Of a stretch of DNA of 64,000 nt, positions 20,893 to 28,434 are shown piece after piece. The DNA comes from JANMJD01 sp963847945 (lineage in GTDB: Bacteria > Actinomycetota > Acidimicrobiia > Acidimicrobiales > Ilumatobacteraceae). The notes below the pieces were generated by a model. It saw only the letters and a list, made by a program, of their open reading frames with translations, searched no databases and was not told where the DNA came from. The position numbers and the translations under genes are program-made. The DNA lies in the NCBI GenBank assembly GCA_963847945.1, contig CAWKBX010000001.1, positions 124,001-188,000 of the forward strand, written 5' to 3'. Position 1 is the stretch's first letter. Each line of letters begins with the position of its first letter.

Positions 20893-21687
20893 CTAGCGGC
20901 GGTTGCCGCTGAGCGCCGAGGTGGAATCGTCGTCGTCGATGTCGACGGCCGCCTCGGTCGTGTGCTGACGGAGCCGATCGATCGAGTCGAGCACGACGCG
21001 ACGATGCGAGAGCAGCTGACCGACGTCTTCGGCAACCTTTCGCCGGCGCTCGTTGAGCTGAGCAATCAGATCGGCGGCTTCGGTGCGGGTGTCGGCAATC
21101 AATGCCTCAGCCTTGGCGCGAGCGTTGGCGCCAAGCCGCTCGTTGTCGCGTTCGCAAGCTTCGAATATCTGCTCGACGTACGAGTCGGCATCGGAGCGAA
21201 TCGCGGCCGACCGTGCCTCTGACTCGGTGCGCACGGTCTCGACATAGTCGTCGCTTTCGTGCCGTGCACGCCGCGACGCCTCTTCGGATTCGCGCCGGAC
21301 ACGCACGGCGTACTCCTCGACCTGATGACGCGTGACGGTCGAGTTCTCCTGCGCCTCGTGCAGCATGGCTTGGGCGGCGGTCTGGGCGCGCTCGCGGGTC
21401 TCTTCGGAACTGAGACGAACCGAGCTCATGATCCGCATCGACTCGTCGCCGAGGAAGCTGGCGACCGACGCCTCGTTGATCGGGGCGTTGCGGTTCGTGG
21501 TTGCCGCGTGGCGGGCCTCTCGCTCGGCGAGCTGCTCGATGAGCGAGCTGTTGCGTTCCCGTAGTTCGGTGAGCTCGTCGGCCACCGCGTAGGCGAATGA
21601 TTGGACCTCGGCGGGGTCATAGCCCCGGCGGGTCAGTCGGAAGGTCTGCCCCGTCGGAATTGCGACCAACTCGTCGTCATCGTCCAT
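20893..21687 (-). CDS. DivIVA-domain coiled-coil protein
   Basis: A 264-residue, highly charged coiled-coil protein. The N-terminal motif 'FRLTRRGYDPAEVQSFAYAVADEL' is the DivIVA/GpsB membrane-contact and dimer region (RGYDxxEVxxFL). The rest is one long Glu/Arg/Ala-rich coil with 'SEEARS/ARA' heptads. In actinobacteria such proteins (Wag31 family) mark cell poles or the septum. This one is related but not clearly orthologous, since it lacks the usual ftsZ neighbourhood. A GGAG ribosome-binding site and an upstream promoter are visible. Confidence 0.85.
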   Translation of the reverse strand: MDDDDELVAIPTGQTFRLTRRGYDPAEVQSFAYAVADELTELRERNSSLIEQLAEREARHAATTNRNAPINEASVASFLGDESMRIMSSVRLSSEETRERAQTAAQAMLHEAQENSTVTRHQVEEYAVRVRRESEEASRRARHESDDYVETVRTESEARSAAIRSDADSYVEQIFEACERDNERLGANARAKAEALIADTRTEAADLIAQLNERRRKVAEDVGQLLSHRRVVLDSIDRLRQHTTEAAVDIDDDDSTSALSGNRR

Positions 21688-21787
21688 TGCGTGCTCCTAC
21701 GGTGCTGCTCCCGGCATGGTTGCGGGAATCAACGGATACAATAAACCACATAGCGCGCTGAGCAAGCGCAATCCGTGACTATCTTGA

Positions 21788-21816
21788 GAAATAGTCGATT
21801 CAGACCAGACTTTCAA
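21788..21816 (-). promoter_or_regulatory. Promoter for the DivIVA-like gene
   Basis: On the minus strand TTGAAA (21816-21811) and TATTTC (21793-21788) are 17 bases apart, in a stretch clearly AT-richer than its surroundings. This would give a leader of about 95 bases before the ATG at 21687. Confidence 0.6.
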
Positions 21817-21824
21817 CTCGTTTG

Positions 21825-22550
21825 CTACAACGCCGAAGCAATCGCCGAGACCCCGGCGACCACCAGCAGCGCCTGCACGGCCCGGTTGAAGCGTTCGCCG
21901 TCGACTTTGGGCCGTAGGCGGAAACCGGTGATCCCGCCGATCAACATCGACGGGGGAGCGACGGTCAACGCCCGCCAGACCTTGTCGGTCATTCCGCCGA
22001 CGTAGACCCGCTGGGCAATCCCGACCACCCCGAGCACCACGAACGTCGCCGTGATCGTCGCCCGGAAGGCCTGTGGGGTCAACCGGCGGGTTTGGAGGAC
22101 GAACACCATCGGTGGTCCGTTGGTGTTGATCGAAGTGGTCAGCACGCCTGCGGCGACACCGGCGACCGCATCTGCGGTGCGGCTGACCCGGGTGAGGTCG
22201 ATGCCTCGAATCAGCAACACGACCAAGACCAGGGTGGAGATGCCGAGGAACAGTCGCAGTCCTCGTTCCCCGCCGCTGTTGAACAGCCACAGCCCGGCGG
22301 GGGTGCCGAGCAATCCCCAGCCGGAAATGCGTTTCACCGCCGACCAGTCGATCAGGTCGCGGCCGAGCCACGCCTGGGCCGTCGACGTGAACATCGCCAG
22401 CACGGCGGCGAGCATCGAGGCGGTGCGTACGTCGATCGCCAGGGCCAGCAACGGCACGGCGGTGAGCGAGAAGCCGAACCCGGTGAGGAACTGGACGCAC
22501 GCCCCGACGCCGACGACGACCGCGACAACAACCAAGTCGCCGGTACCCAC
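21825..22550 (-). CDS. TauE/SafE-family membrane exporter
   Basis: A 241-residue membrane protein with about seven or eight hydrophobic segments. It has the family's two similar halves: 'GACVQFLTGFGFSLTAVPLLALAID' near the start and 'GVAAGVLTTSINTNGPPMVFVL' in the middle, the latter containing the typical T-S-x-N-G-P-P motif. Members export sulfite, sulfoacetate or related organosulfur anions; the substrate here is unknown. It starts 12 bases after the stop of the LLM oxidoreductase gene, so the two share an operon. Confidence 0.88.
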   Translation of the reverse strand: MGTGDLVVVAVVVGVGACVQFLTGFGFSLTAVPLLALAIDVRTASMLAAVLAMFTSTAQAWLGRDLIDWSAVKRISGWGLLGTPAGLWLFNSGGERGLRLFLGISTLVLVVLLIRGIDLTRVSRTADAVAGVAAGVLTTSINTNGPPMVFVLQTRRLTPQAFRATITATFVVLGVVGIAQRVYVGGMTDKVWRALTVAPPSMLIGGITGFRLRPKVDGERFNRAVQALLVVAGVSAIASAL

Positions 22551-22562
22551 GGGTCGCGGAGT

Positions 22563-23723
22563 TCAGATGGCGGAGCGGGCGGCGCGCTCGGCCTCGTAGT
22601 TGCCGATCTCGGTGAGCTGCGCCCCGAGGGTGGCATCGACCCACTTGGAGCCTTGCCCGCAGACGTGGTCGTAGCTGGCCTGAGGTGCAGCGACCTGCCC
22701 GTCGATGTGGGGCATCACCTGTTCGGCGAACAGTTCGTAGCTGCGTAGCGTCTGGTGCCAATCGGCGATGTCAGCCCCGAGTTGCATGTAGCAACCGAAG
22801 CCGCCGGTCTTGTCCTGGAGCCGTTTGATCTGGGCGATGGCCATCTCGGGGGTGCCGATCACCATCCGGCCGGTCTCGTTGGCATAGTCGATGAAGTCGC
22901 TGTAATCGGCCGGAGGGGGTGGCTGCGACGGGTCACCCGTCGGGATGATGTGCGATAGGTAGTTGAAGATCCACTGCAGGCCGTACTCGCAGTTCTTCTT
23001 GGCCTGCTCGTAGGTCTCGGCAATGTGCATCGGCCCCATCAGCCGCCACTTGTCGCGATCGGCGACATGGCCGTTGAGTCGGGCCTCCTCCTGCCAGACG
23101 TTGTAGTTGTAGTCGAGCACCTGGAATGCCATGGGCTCGGTGGCGGCGATGGTGATCAGACCGGTGCCGTAGCGACCGGCCAGCTTCGAACCGGCCGGCG
23201 ACATCGACGAGGCCACGACGACGTCGAAGTCGGAGTACGGCTTGATCTGCAATACCGCGTCCTGGCAGACGAACCAATCGGTGTGCTTGGTGACCGTCTC
23301 GCCACGGAACAACCGCATGATCACGTCGAACGCTTCGGCCATCCGGGGGCGCTGGTCGTTGGGGTCGATGCCCATCATCGCCGCATCGCTGGTCAACTGG
23401 CCCGGGCCGGCTCCGAACATCGCCCGGCCGCGGGTGAGGTGATCGAGCATCACGATCCGGTCGGCGAGGATCAACGGGTGATGGTAGGGGAGCGAGTTGA
23501 CCCCGGTGCCAAGTTTGATGTGCTTGGTCCGCTCGGCCGCGGCGGCGATGAACACCTCGGGCGAGGCGATCAGTTCGACCCCGGCGGAGTGGTGTTCGCC
23601 GATCCACGCCTCGTGGAAACCAAGTCGGTCGAGGTGGGTGACCAAGTCGAGGTCACGGTGCAACGACAGCGTGGGGTTGGTGCCCGTCTTGTGCATCGGC
23701 GGCAGAAAGATCCCAAATCTCAT
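22563..23723 (-). CDS. LLM-class flavin-dependent oxidoreductase
   Basis: A 386-residue luciferase-like monooxygenase (TIM barrel). It carries 'MRFGIFLPP', 'HEAWIGEHHSAGVELIASPEVFIAAAAERT', 'LGTGVNSLPYHHPLILADR' and 'LTRGRAMFGAGPGQL', all typical of the limonene-monooxygenase-like group. The flavin may be FMN or F420, and the oxygenated or dehydrogenated substrate is unknown. It is followed in the same operon by the TauE-like exporter, so the product or substrate may be an organic or sulfur anion. That link is inference. Confidence 0.9.
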   Translation of the reverse strand: MRFGIFLPPMHKTGTNPTLSLHRDLDLVTHLDRLGFHEAWIGEHHSAGVELIASPEVFIAAAAERTKHIKLGTGVNSLPYHHPLILADRIVMLDHLTRGRAMFGAGPGQLTSDAAMMGIDPNDQRPRMAEAFDVIMRLFRGETVTKHTDWFVCQDAVLQIKPYSDFDVVVASSMSPAGSKLAGRYGTGLITIAATEPMAFQVLDYNYNVWQEEARLNGHVADRDKWRLMGPMHIAETYEQAKKNCEYGLQWIFNYLSHIIPTGDPSQPPPPADYSDFIDYANETGRMVIGTPEMAIAQIKRLQDKTGGFGCYMQLGADIADWHQTLRSYELFAEQVMPHIDGQVAAPQASYDHVCGQGSKWVDATLGAQLTEIGNYEAERAARSAI

Positions 23724-23806
23724 CGCCTCGGACTATCACACGCCGGGCGACCGATCGGATTCGTGAGCATCGGTTTCGGCGAGCATCGCTATGGCCCGCG
23801 AGCTTG

Positions 23807-23859
23807 CCGTTCTTGTCGCGTCTCGAAGCCGTAGACGCACCTGGGCGCGACAAGAACGG
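23807..23859. repeat. Perfect 14-bp inverted repeat (hairpin)
   Basis: CCGTTCTTGTCGCG (23807-23820) and CGCGACAAGAACGG (23846-23859) are exact complements separated by 25 bases. It abuts the stop codon of the PLP enzyme gene on the minus strand. There is no T-run, so it is either a factor-dependent terminator or an mRNA-end stabiliser. The loop contains a nested GCGTCT/AGACGC pair that could form instead. Confidence 0.8.
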
Positions 23860-25104
23860 TCACTCGACGGTGCCGTAGGCGCCCTTGTTGCCAATGGCCG
23901 ACGACTCGGCGACCTCGTCGATCGACTCGCGCAACGCGCTCAGGAAGTCGGCGATCACGGCGGAGTGGACGTTGTTGACGGTGCAGTGCAGCGAGTCGGG
24001 TGGGCCTTGGCGGTCGACGAACCAGCCCCGGGTCCAGAGCGCGTCGGCGACGGCGAAGATGTTGAGGGACGACGGGTCAGACGCCCCGAAGGCGAGCAGG
24101 GTGGCCTCGGGTTCGGCCCGGATCTGCAACACGGGCATCGCCCGGATGCCGTCGGCCAACGCCTCACACGCCGTACGGGCCGCCTGGGTGAGCCTGAGGT
24201 AGCCCTCGGTACCGAGGTAGTTCATCACGGCCCAGGCGGCGGCCATCGATGAGCCACTCTTGGTGCCGAGAATCCCCGACGAGCCATACAACCCGCCGAG
24301 CCAGTTCTGCGTAACGAACGTCTGGTAGCGGCGCAGATGCTTGTTGCGGTGGAGGATCACCGAGGCGCCCTTGGCGGTGTAGCCGAACTTGTGCAGGTCG
24401 ACCGAGATCGAGGTGACGCCCTCGACCGAGAAGTTCCACGGCGGGATGTCGTAGCCGAGTTTGGCCAGGTGGGTGAGGGTGACACCGCCCATGCAGGCAT
24501 CGACGTGACAGTTGATGTTGCGCGCCGCGGCGAGGGCGGCGATCGCCGGAATCGGGTCGATCACCCCTTGCGGATACTGCGGAGCCGAGCCGACGACCAG
24601 CACGGTGTTGTCGTCGATTTCGGCGGCCATTGCGTCGGGGTCGGCCTTCCAGTCGGGCCCCACGGGCACCCGGCGGCTCGCAAGTCCGAAGTAGTAGCAA
24701 CCCTTCTCGAACGCGGCGTGCGCCGACGCGGGCAGCACCACGTTCGGCTGGGTGATACCCCGTTCGGCTTTGCCCCGCTCGCGGGCAGCCTTGACCGCCA
24801 TCAGGATCGATTCGGTACCGCCGCTGGTCATGAACCCCGCCCCGTCGGGCCCGCCCGCCAACCAGTCGTTGACGATGTCGACCACGTCGGCCTGGATGCG
24901 ACGCAGGCTCGGGAAGGCGTCGGTGTTCAGTGCGTTGTCGCTCATCCACTGGCCGAACACGTGCTCGGCGAGGTCATGGACGTCGTCGCCGGCGAAGTAG
25001 GCGAGCGTGAACGCCCGACCCTCCTTCCAACGGACATCCTTCGTGCGCATCGAGTCGAGATGACCGAGCACCTGTTCGCGCGACATTCCCGAGGCAGAGA
25101 TCAT
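23860..25104 (-). CDS. PLP-dependent decarboxylase/lyase (sphingosine-1-phosphate-lyase/GAD-like fold)
   Basis: A 414-residue group II PLP enzyme. Signatures are 'FMTSGGTESILMAVKAARERG' (phosphate-binding region), 'CHVDACMGG' with the PLP-ring Asp, and 'SVDLHKFGYTAKGAS' with the Schiff-base Lys. The pattern is nearer to sphingosine-1-phosphate lyase and archaeal-type tyrosine/aspartate decarboxylases than to glutamate decarboxylase. The true substrate is unknown. An open frame extends 18 codons upstream, but a TACCAT box (25117-25112) lies 7 bases before the ATG at 25104, so I take that as the start. Confidence 0.87.
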   Translation of the reverse strand: MISASGMSREQVLGHLDSMRTKDVRWKEGRAFTLAYFAGDDVHDLAEHVFGQWMSDNALNTDAFPSLRRIQADVVDIVNDWLAGGPDGAGFMTSGGTESILMAVKAARERGKAERGITQPNVVLPASAHAAFEKGCYYFGLASRRVPVGPDWKADPDAMAAEIDDNTVLVVGSAPQYPQGVIDPIPAIAALAAARNINCHVDACMGGVTLTHLAKLGYDIPPWNFSVEGVTSISVDLHKFGYTAKGASVILHRNKHLRRYQTFVTQNWLGGLYGSSGILGTKSGSSMAAAWAVMNYLGTEGYLRLTQAARTACEALADGIRAMPVLQIRAEPEATLLAFGASDPSSLNIFAVADALWTRGWFVDRQGPPDSLHCTVNNVHSAVIADFLSALRESIDEVAESSAIGNKGAYGTVE

Positions 25105-25165
25105 CCTCGGGATGGTACGTGGCCCCCCGTGCCGTAGAACTGACGGAGATTCCGGCAACCCGAGA

Positions 25166-26083
25166 TCAGCTGGCCGAGATGCGTTCCAGCCAGGGGATGA
25201 ACGTGCGGTTCAGATCGTTGGCGGCGACCTTGTACTTCCACAGGTCGCCACCCCACGAGTGATACATCGCAGCCAGATCGCCGGCGCGATCAGGTCGGTC
25301 GAGGAACACTCTGGCCGGGGCGGTCTGCAGGCGGATGGTGAACAGAATCGCCCCCGACTCGGGCAGTCGCTGCAGGGTCTGCCGCTCGGATCGTAACCAC
25401 CACGGCGAGCCATCCTCGGCGGTGTCGAGGTTACCGACCGGTTGGATCGCCCGGTTGACCGGCAGGTACATCAACGAGTACGGCTTGATCGACAGGTTCC
25501 GCCGCCGCACGGCTCGGCCGGGCTTGAGATGGTCGAAGAACCGGTCGACCTTGTCGGACAACTCCTCGGCGTAGTGGGCGACGTGCTCATGGACGAACCG
25601 AGTCGGCTTGCCGAGCTTGTCGGCCAGCGCCCAGAAGGTGGGGAAGCACAACGCCCCGGCGTCGAGGTACCAGTCGCCGTCGCGGGGCACCATCACACAC
25701 AGGTCCTCTTGCACGGCCCGACCCGCGGCCTCCAGCGGATGCATCCCCCCCGGGAGGTTGGCGGCCGGGAGATCATGAGCAACCAGCCACCGGTTGACCA
25801 GGTCGAACACCTCCTCGGAGGCCGAGTCGGCGGTCGCAAGGGAAGCGAACGTGTTCTGGTGCTGCTCATCGAACAGGCGGTTCTTGAGCGCCAACTCGCT
25901 GTCGCGGAACCGATCGACGATGAAGCACTCGTCCAACTCGATGGAGTGCGTGCCCATCTTCAGATTGGGCGGTGCGGGCCGCAGATCGAGTTCATCGAGC
26001 CAGTCCGGCGTGGGCGCGTTCTCATAGATGGCGGTATCTGGGGCGTACGACTGCAGTTGTTCCAGCGAGAGATCTACCGGCAT
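25166..26083 (-). CDS. Haem-dependent oxidative N-demethylase family protein (DUF3445)
   Basis: A 305-residue protein of the DUF3445 family, known from a haem-dependent dimethylamine/secondary-amine demethylase subunit. Characteristic parts are 'IELDECFIVDRF', 'VQEDLCVMVPRDGDWYLDAGALCFPTFW', 'DKLGKPTRFVHEHVAHYAEELSDKVDRFFDHLKPGRAVRRRNLSI' and 'LRSERQTLQRLPESGAILFTIR'. It may demethylate small amines; no partner subunits are visible nearby. The start MPVDLSLEQL at 26083 is chosen because the longer frame upstream overlaps the methyltransferase gene. Confidence 0.85.
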   Translation of the reverse strand: MPVDLSLEQLQSYAPDTAIYENAPTPDWLDELDLRPAPPNLKMGTHSIELDECFIVDRFRDSELALKNRLFDEQHQNTFASLATADSASEEVFDLVNRWLVAHDLPAANLPGGMHPLEAAGRAVQEDLCVMVPRDGDWYLDAGALCFPTFWALADKLGKPTRFVHEHVAHYAEELSDKVDRFFDHLKPGRAVRRRNLSIKPYSLMYLPVNRAIQPVGNLDTAEDGSPWWLRSERQTLQRLPESGAILFTIRLQTAPARVFLDRPDRAGDLAAMYHSWGGDLWKYKVAANDLNRTFIPWLERISAS

Positions 26084-26094
26084 GCCGACCAGTC

Positions 26095-26778
26095 TTACCG
26101 ATGCGTCGGCGACTGACCGTGGACCACGAGGTTGGAGCACCAGCCTGCCGTCCGATGCCGGATCAGGCTGACCTGCGACCCCAGGGGAAACAACGCGACC
26201 AGTTCCTTCGCCGAGACGAGGTTGAGGTTGTCGGTGGATGCCCAGAACGGCTTGCCGAGCTTGCGGAGGACCGCCTGGTGGTGTCGTTTGGGGAGCCAGT
26301 GGAGCAGGGGCAGGAAGGTGTGGAGTTCGACGGGGAACCACCGATTCGGGGTTGTGAGAAAGAACCGATCGGCGACCCGGCACATCTCGGCGATGAACTG
26401 CTGCTGGGCCTCGCGATCGCCGACATGTTCCAGCACTGCCGAAGAAAAGGCCACGTCAAACGCCCGATCTTCGAAGGGCAGCGTGGCCCCATCGGTGCGC
26501 ACAAACGTCAGCCCGGGGTACTGGGTCTCAAGGAACGCGGCGTCCTCGATGCTCGTCGCCGTGATCTGCGCCGGGTGGGGGTAAAGCGCCTCGAAGAAGT
26601 TCGAGTCGGGCAGGTCGCGGTCGGGGGTCACGCCGATGTCGATGATCTTGGAGCTCGCGGTGGTCGGGACAGCCGTCGTGAACCGGGCATACATCGCCCG
26701 TCGGGCCCGCAGCGCCAGCTTGGTCGCCACTCCCCGCATCCGGTTTCCCTTCGAGAAGTAGTCGATGCTCTCACTCAC
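26095..26778 (-). CDS. SAM-dependent methyltransferase (class I)
   Basis: A 227-residue methyltransferase. Motif I is 'KIIDIGVTPDRDL', where the usual G-x-G-x-G is degenerate. The acidic loop 'RTDGATLPFEDRAFDVAFSSAVLEHVG' is a good Methyltransf_11 motif. A later 'FFLTTPNRWFPVELHTFLPLLHWLPKR' is typical of enzymes acting on lipids or glycans. The GTG at 26778 is chosen because TACGGT lies 8 bases upstream on the minus strand. The downstream DUF3445 gene begins 11 bases after the stop, so they may be co-transcribed. Confidence 0.82.
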   Translation of the reverse strand: MSESIDYFSKGNRMRGVATKLALRARRAMYARFTTAVPTTASSKIIDIGVTPDRDLPDSNFFEALYPHPAQITATSIEDAAFLETQYPGLTFVRTDGATLPFEDRAFDVAFSSAVLEHVGDREAQQQFIAEMCRVADRFFLTTPNRWFPVELHTFLPLLHWLPKRHHQAVLRKLGKPFWASTDNLNLVSAKELVALFPLGSQVSLIRHRTAGWCSNLVVHGQSPTHR

Positions 26779-26853
26779 AGTCGGCCACCGTATCGACTCG
26801 ACGTGTTCGAGCCGAGCGATCGCACGGCTGGGTGGTGGGGGCACACCGAGCGC

Positions 26854-28085
26854 TCATCGGATGCGAGGGATGGGTCCGAGCAGCCGGTGAGCGACGTGCT
26901 CAATGTGGGCGGCGATGGCGGGGTAGTCGGAAGCATGAGCAGCCGATGCGGTCACGATCCGTTCGATGACGTCGCGGATGACGACGATCGAGCGGTCGCG
27001 GCCGACCGGCCAGCTTGCGGCTTCCCGCACCAGCTCGTCGATCGTCACATCTTCGAGGGTGCGAGCGGTGCCGATACGCATACCCAGGTCGCGTGTCAAC
27101 GGTCGGGGGCCGTGGACGGTGAGCAGCGGGTGATGGACGACGGTGCTCATCACGTCGTACAACGGGGCCAGGCTCACCGAGCCGTCGGGGAGGTGGAGGA
27201 CCGAGACGTTCTTGCCGTGGCAATCAGCGTTGCCGACGAGCACATTCAACACCTGTGACTCGAGCAGTCGAACTCGGTCGGACGGCGACAGCCATGCGGC
27301 GAGTCCGGCGAGCGAGGGCCCAACGGACTTTCCGCCGGCACGCGTTCTTCGTAGTACTTGCGGGTCGGTGGGAGTCCAAGCATCTGACAGCCGTCCTCCT
27401 GGTGGATGCGGTCGCCGTCGACCCGGTCATAGCGTTGTGCGACCAGGATGCGCGCCGAACCGATGGACAAGGTTTCCGTGGCGCACGTGGTTAACCCGGC
27501 CGAGCGAGCTACAGCCATACAGAAAGCCTCATTGTCGGCGACTTCTGAATGGTCCAGCGGGGCCGGCTTGAGCAGATGCGTCGAGGGCCACGCAGCCGAT
27601 GGTTCGTACCAACGGCCGTCAGCGGACCGCCCGAGCAGGAGCTTGTGTTGGACGCCGGCCAGCGAATGACGGATGGTGAGGCTCGCCCCGAGCGGTCGCT
27701 CCGGCAGGTCGGCGATTCGTTGGGCGATCTCGTCGAGATCGAGATATCGCGGTTCATGCGTAGCTGAGGTGGGGTCGTCGGCGATGACCAACGCCCCGGC
27801 GGTGTCTCGGCCGATGGCTTGGAGCAGAGCGAGGTCGTCGAATGCCTGATACAGCGTTCGCAGCGTGGTCAACCCGTTACCTTCCGGAAGGACGTTCTGG
27901 AAGAAGGCCGCAACGATGTCACCGGTCGGGCGAGTCTGAGTGCTCGCCGGCATCGAGGTCGACAGGATGGGAGCGCCGATTCCCCAGCGATCTACGGCGG
28001 CGGGATCGAAGTCGAAGCGCAGCTTGCCCGATCGGGGGCGGGTCAACGCTCCGAGTCGTGTGCTGTAGAGCCAAACAGCGGTCAT
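26854..28085 (-). CDS. hipA: HipA-type serine/threonine kinase (toxin-like), one indel
   Basis: About 410 residues when one break near 27345 is bridged. The HipA N-terminal region contains 'FFQNVLPEGNGLTTL'. The kinase part has 'SLAGVQHKLLLGRSADGRWY', 'STHLLKPAP' and 'DNEAFCMAVARSAGL'. After the break come 'VLVGNADCHGKNVSVL' (catalytic Asp and Asn region) and 'LAPLYDVMST' (metal-binding Asp). In E. coli HipA phosphorylates glutamyl-tRNA synthetase and induces persistence; the target here is unknown. Its ATG overlaps the hipB-like stop (ATGA). The single indel is of the type seen throughout the window, so I regard the gene as probably intact. Confidence 0.85.
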
Positions 28086-28300
28086 GGAGATTCCACGGAC
28101 ACGGTGAGCGACAAGCGGCCGGTAATCGCCAGGATCAGTCGGAGATCGGCGCTGGATCGTCCTCGTTCGATGTCGATGATCATGCGGGGGTACGTGCCGA
28201 CTTCGTCGGCCAACGCAACCTGGGTGAGTCCTTGGGTTCGGCGTGCGGTCTTGATCGCTTGCCCCAGGATGAGCGGTTGATTGACAACGGTAACCGTCAC
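28082..28300 (-). CDS. hipB: HipB-type antitoxin/repressor (XRE helix-turn-helix)
   Basis: A 72-residue DNA-binding protein. The helix-turn-helix reads 'LGQAIKTARRTQGLTQVALADEVGTYPRMIIDIERGR', followed by 'LRLILAITGRLSLTV'. It should neutralise the HipA-like kinase and repress the operon. An open frame extends 53 codons further upstream, but the GTG at 28300 has GGAT before it and gives a normal HipB length. The operator-like inverted repeat lies just upstream. Confidence 0.82.
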   Translation of the reverse strand: MTVTVVNQPLILGQAIKTARRTQGLTQVALADEVGTYPRMIIDIERGRSSADLRLILAITGRLSLTVSVESP

Positions 28301-28332
28301 GGCGGGGATCCTGAGCGCGTTTCTTACACTGG

Positions 28333-28366
28333 CGTAATAATCGCGGGAGGCTACGAATATTACGCT
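28333..28366. promoter_or_regulatory. Operator-like inverted repeat upstream of hipBA
   Basis: GCGTAATAATCG (28333-28344) and CGAATATTACGC (28355-28366) form a dyad (11 of 12 positions) around a 10-base spacer, in an AT-rich pocket. A possible -10 (TAAGAA, 28327-28322 on the minus strand) lies between it and the hipB start. HipB binding here would block the hipBA promoter. The 1012-residue kinase/aminotransferase gene starts about 70 bases away in the other direction, so that gene could be controlled too. Confidence 0.6.
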
Positions 28367-28434
28367 GATGTCATACGTGTCGGGCGGATGCGGCCCGCTG
28401 GGGAGGTCGGGCGTTGGGACGGCATGATCGGGGG

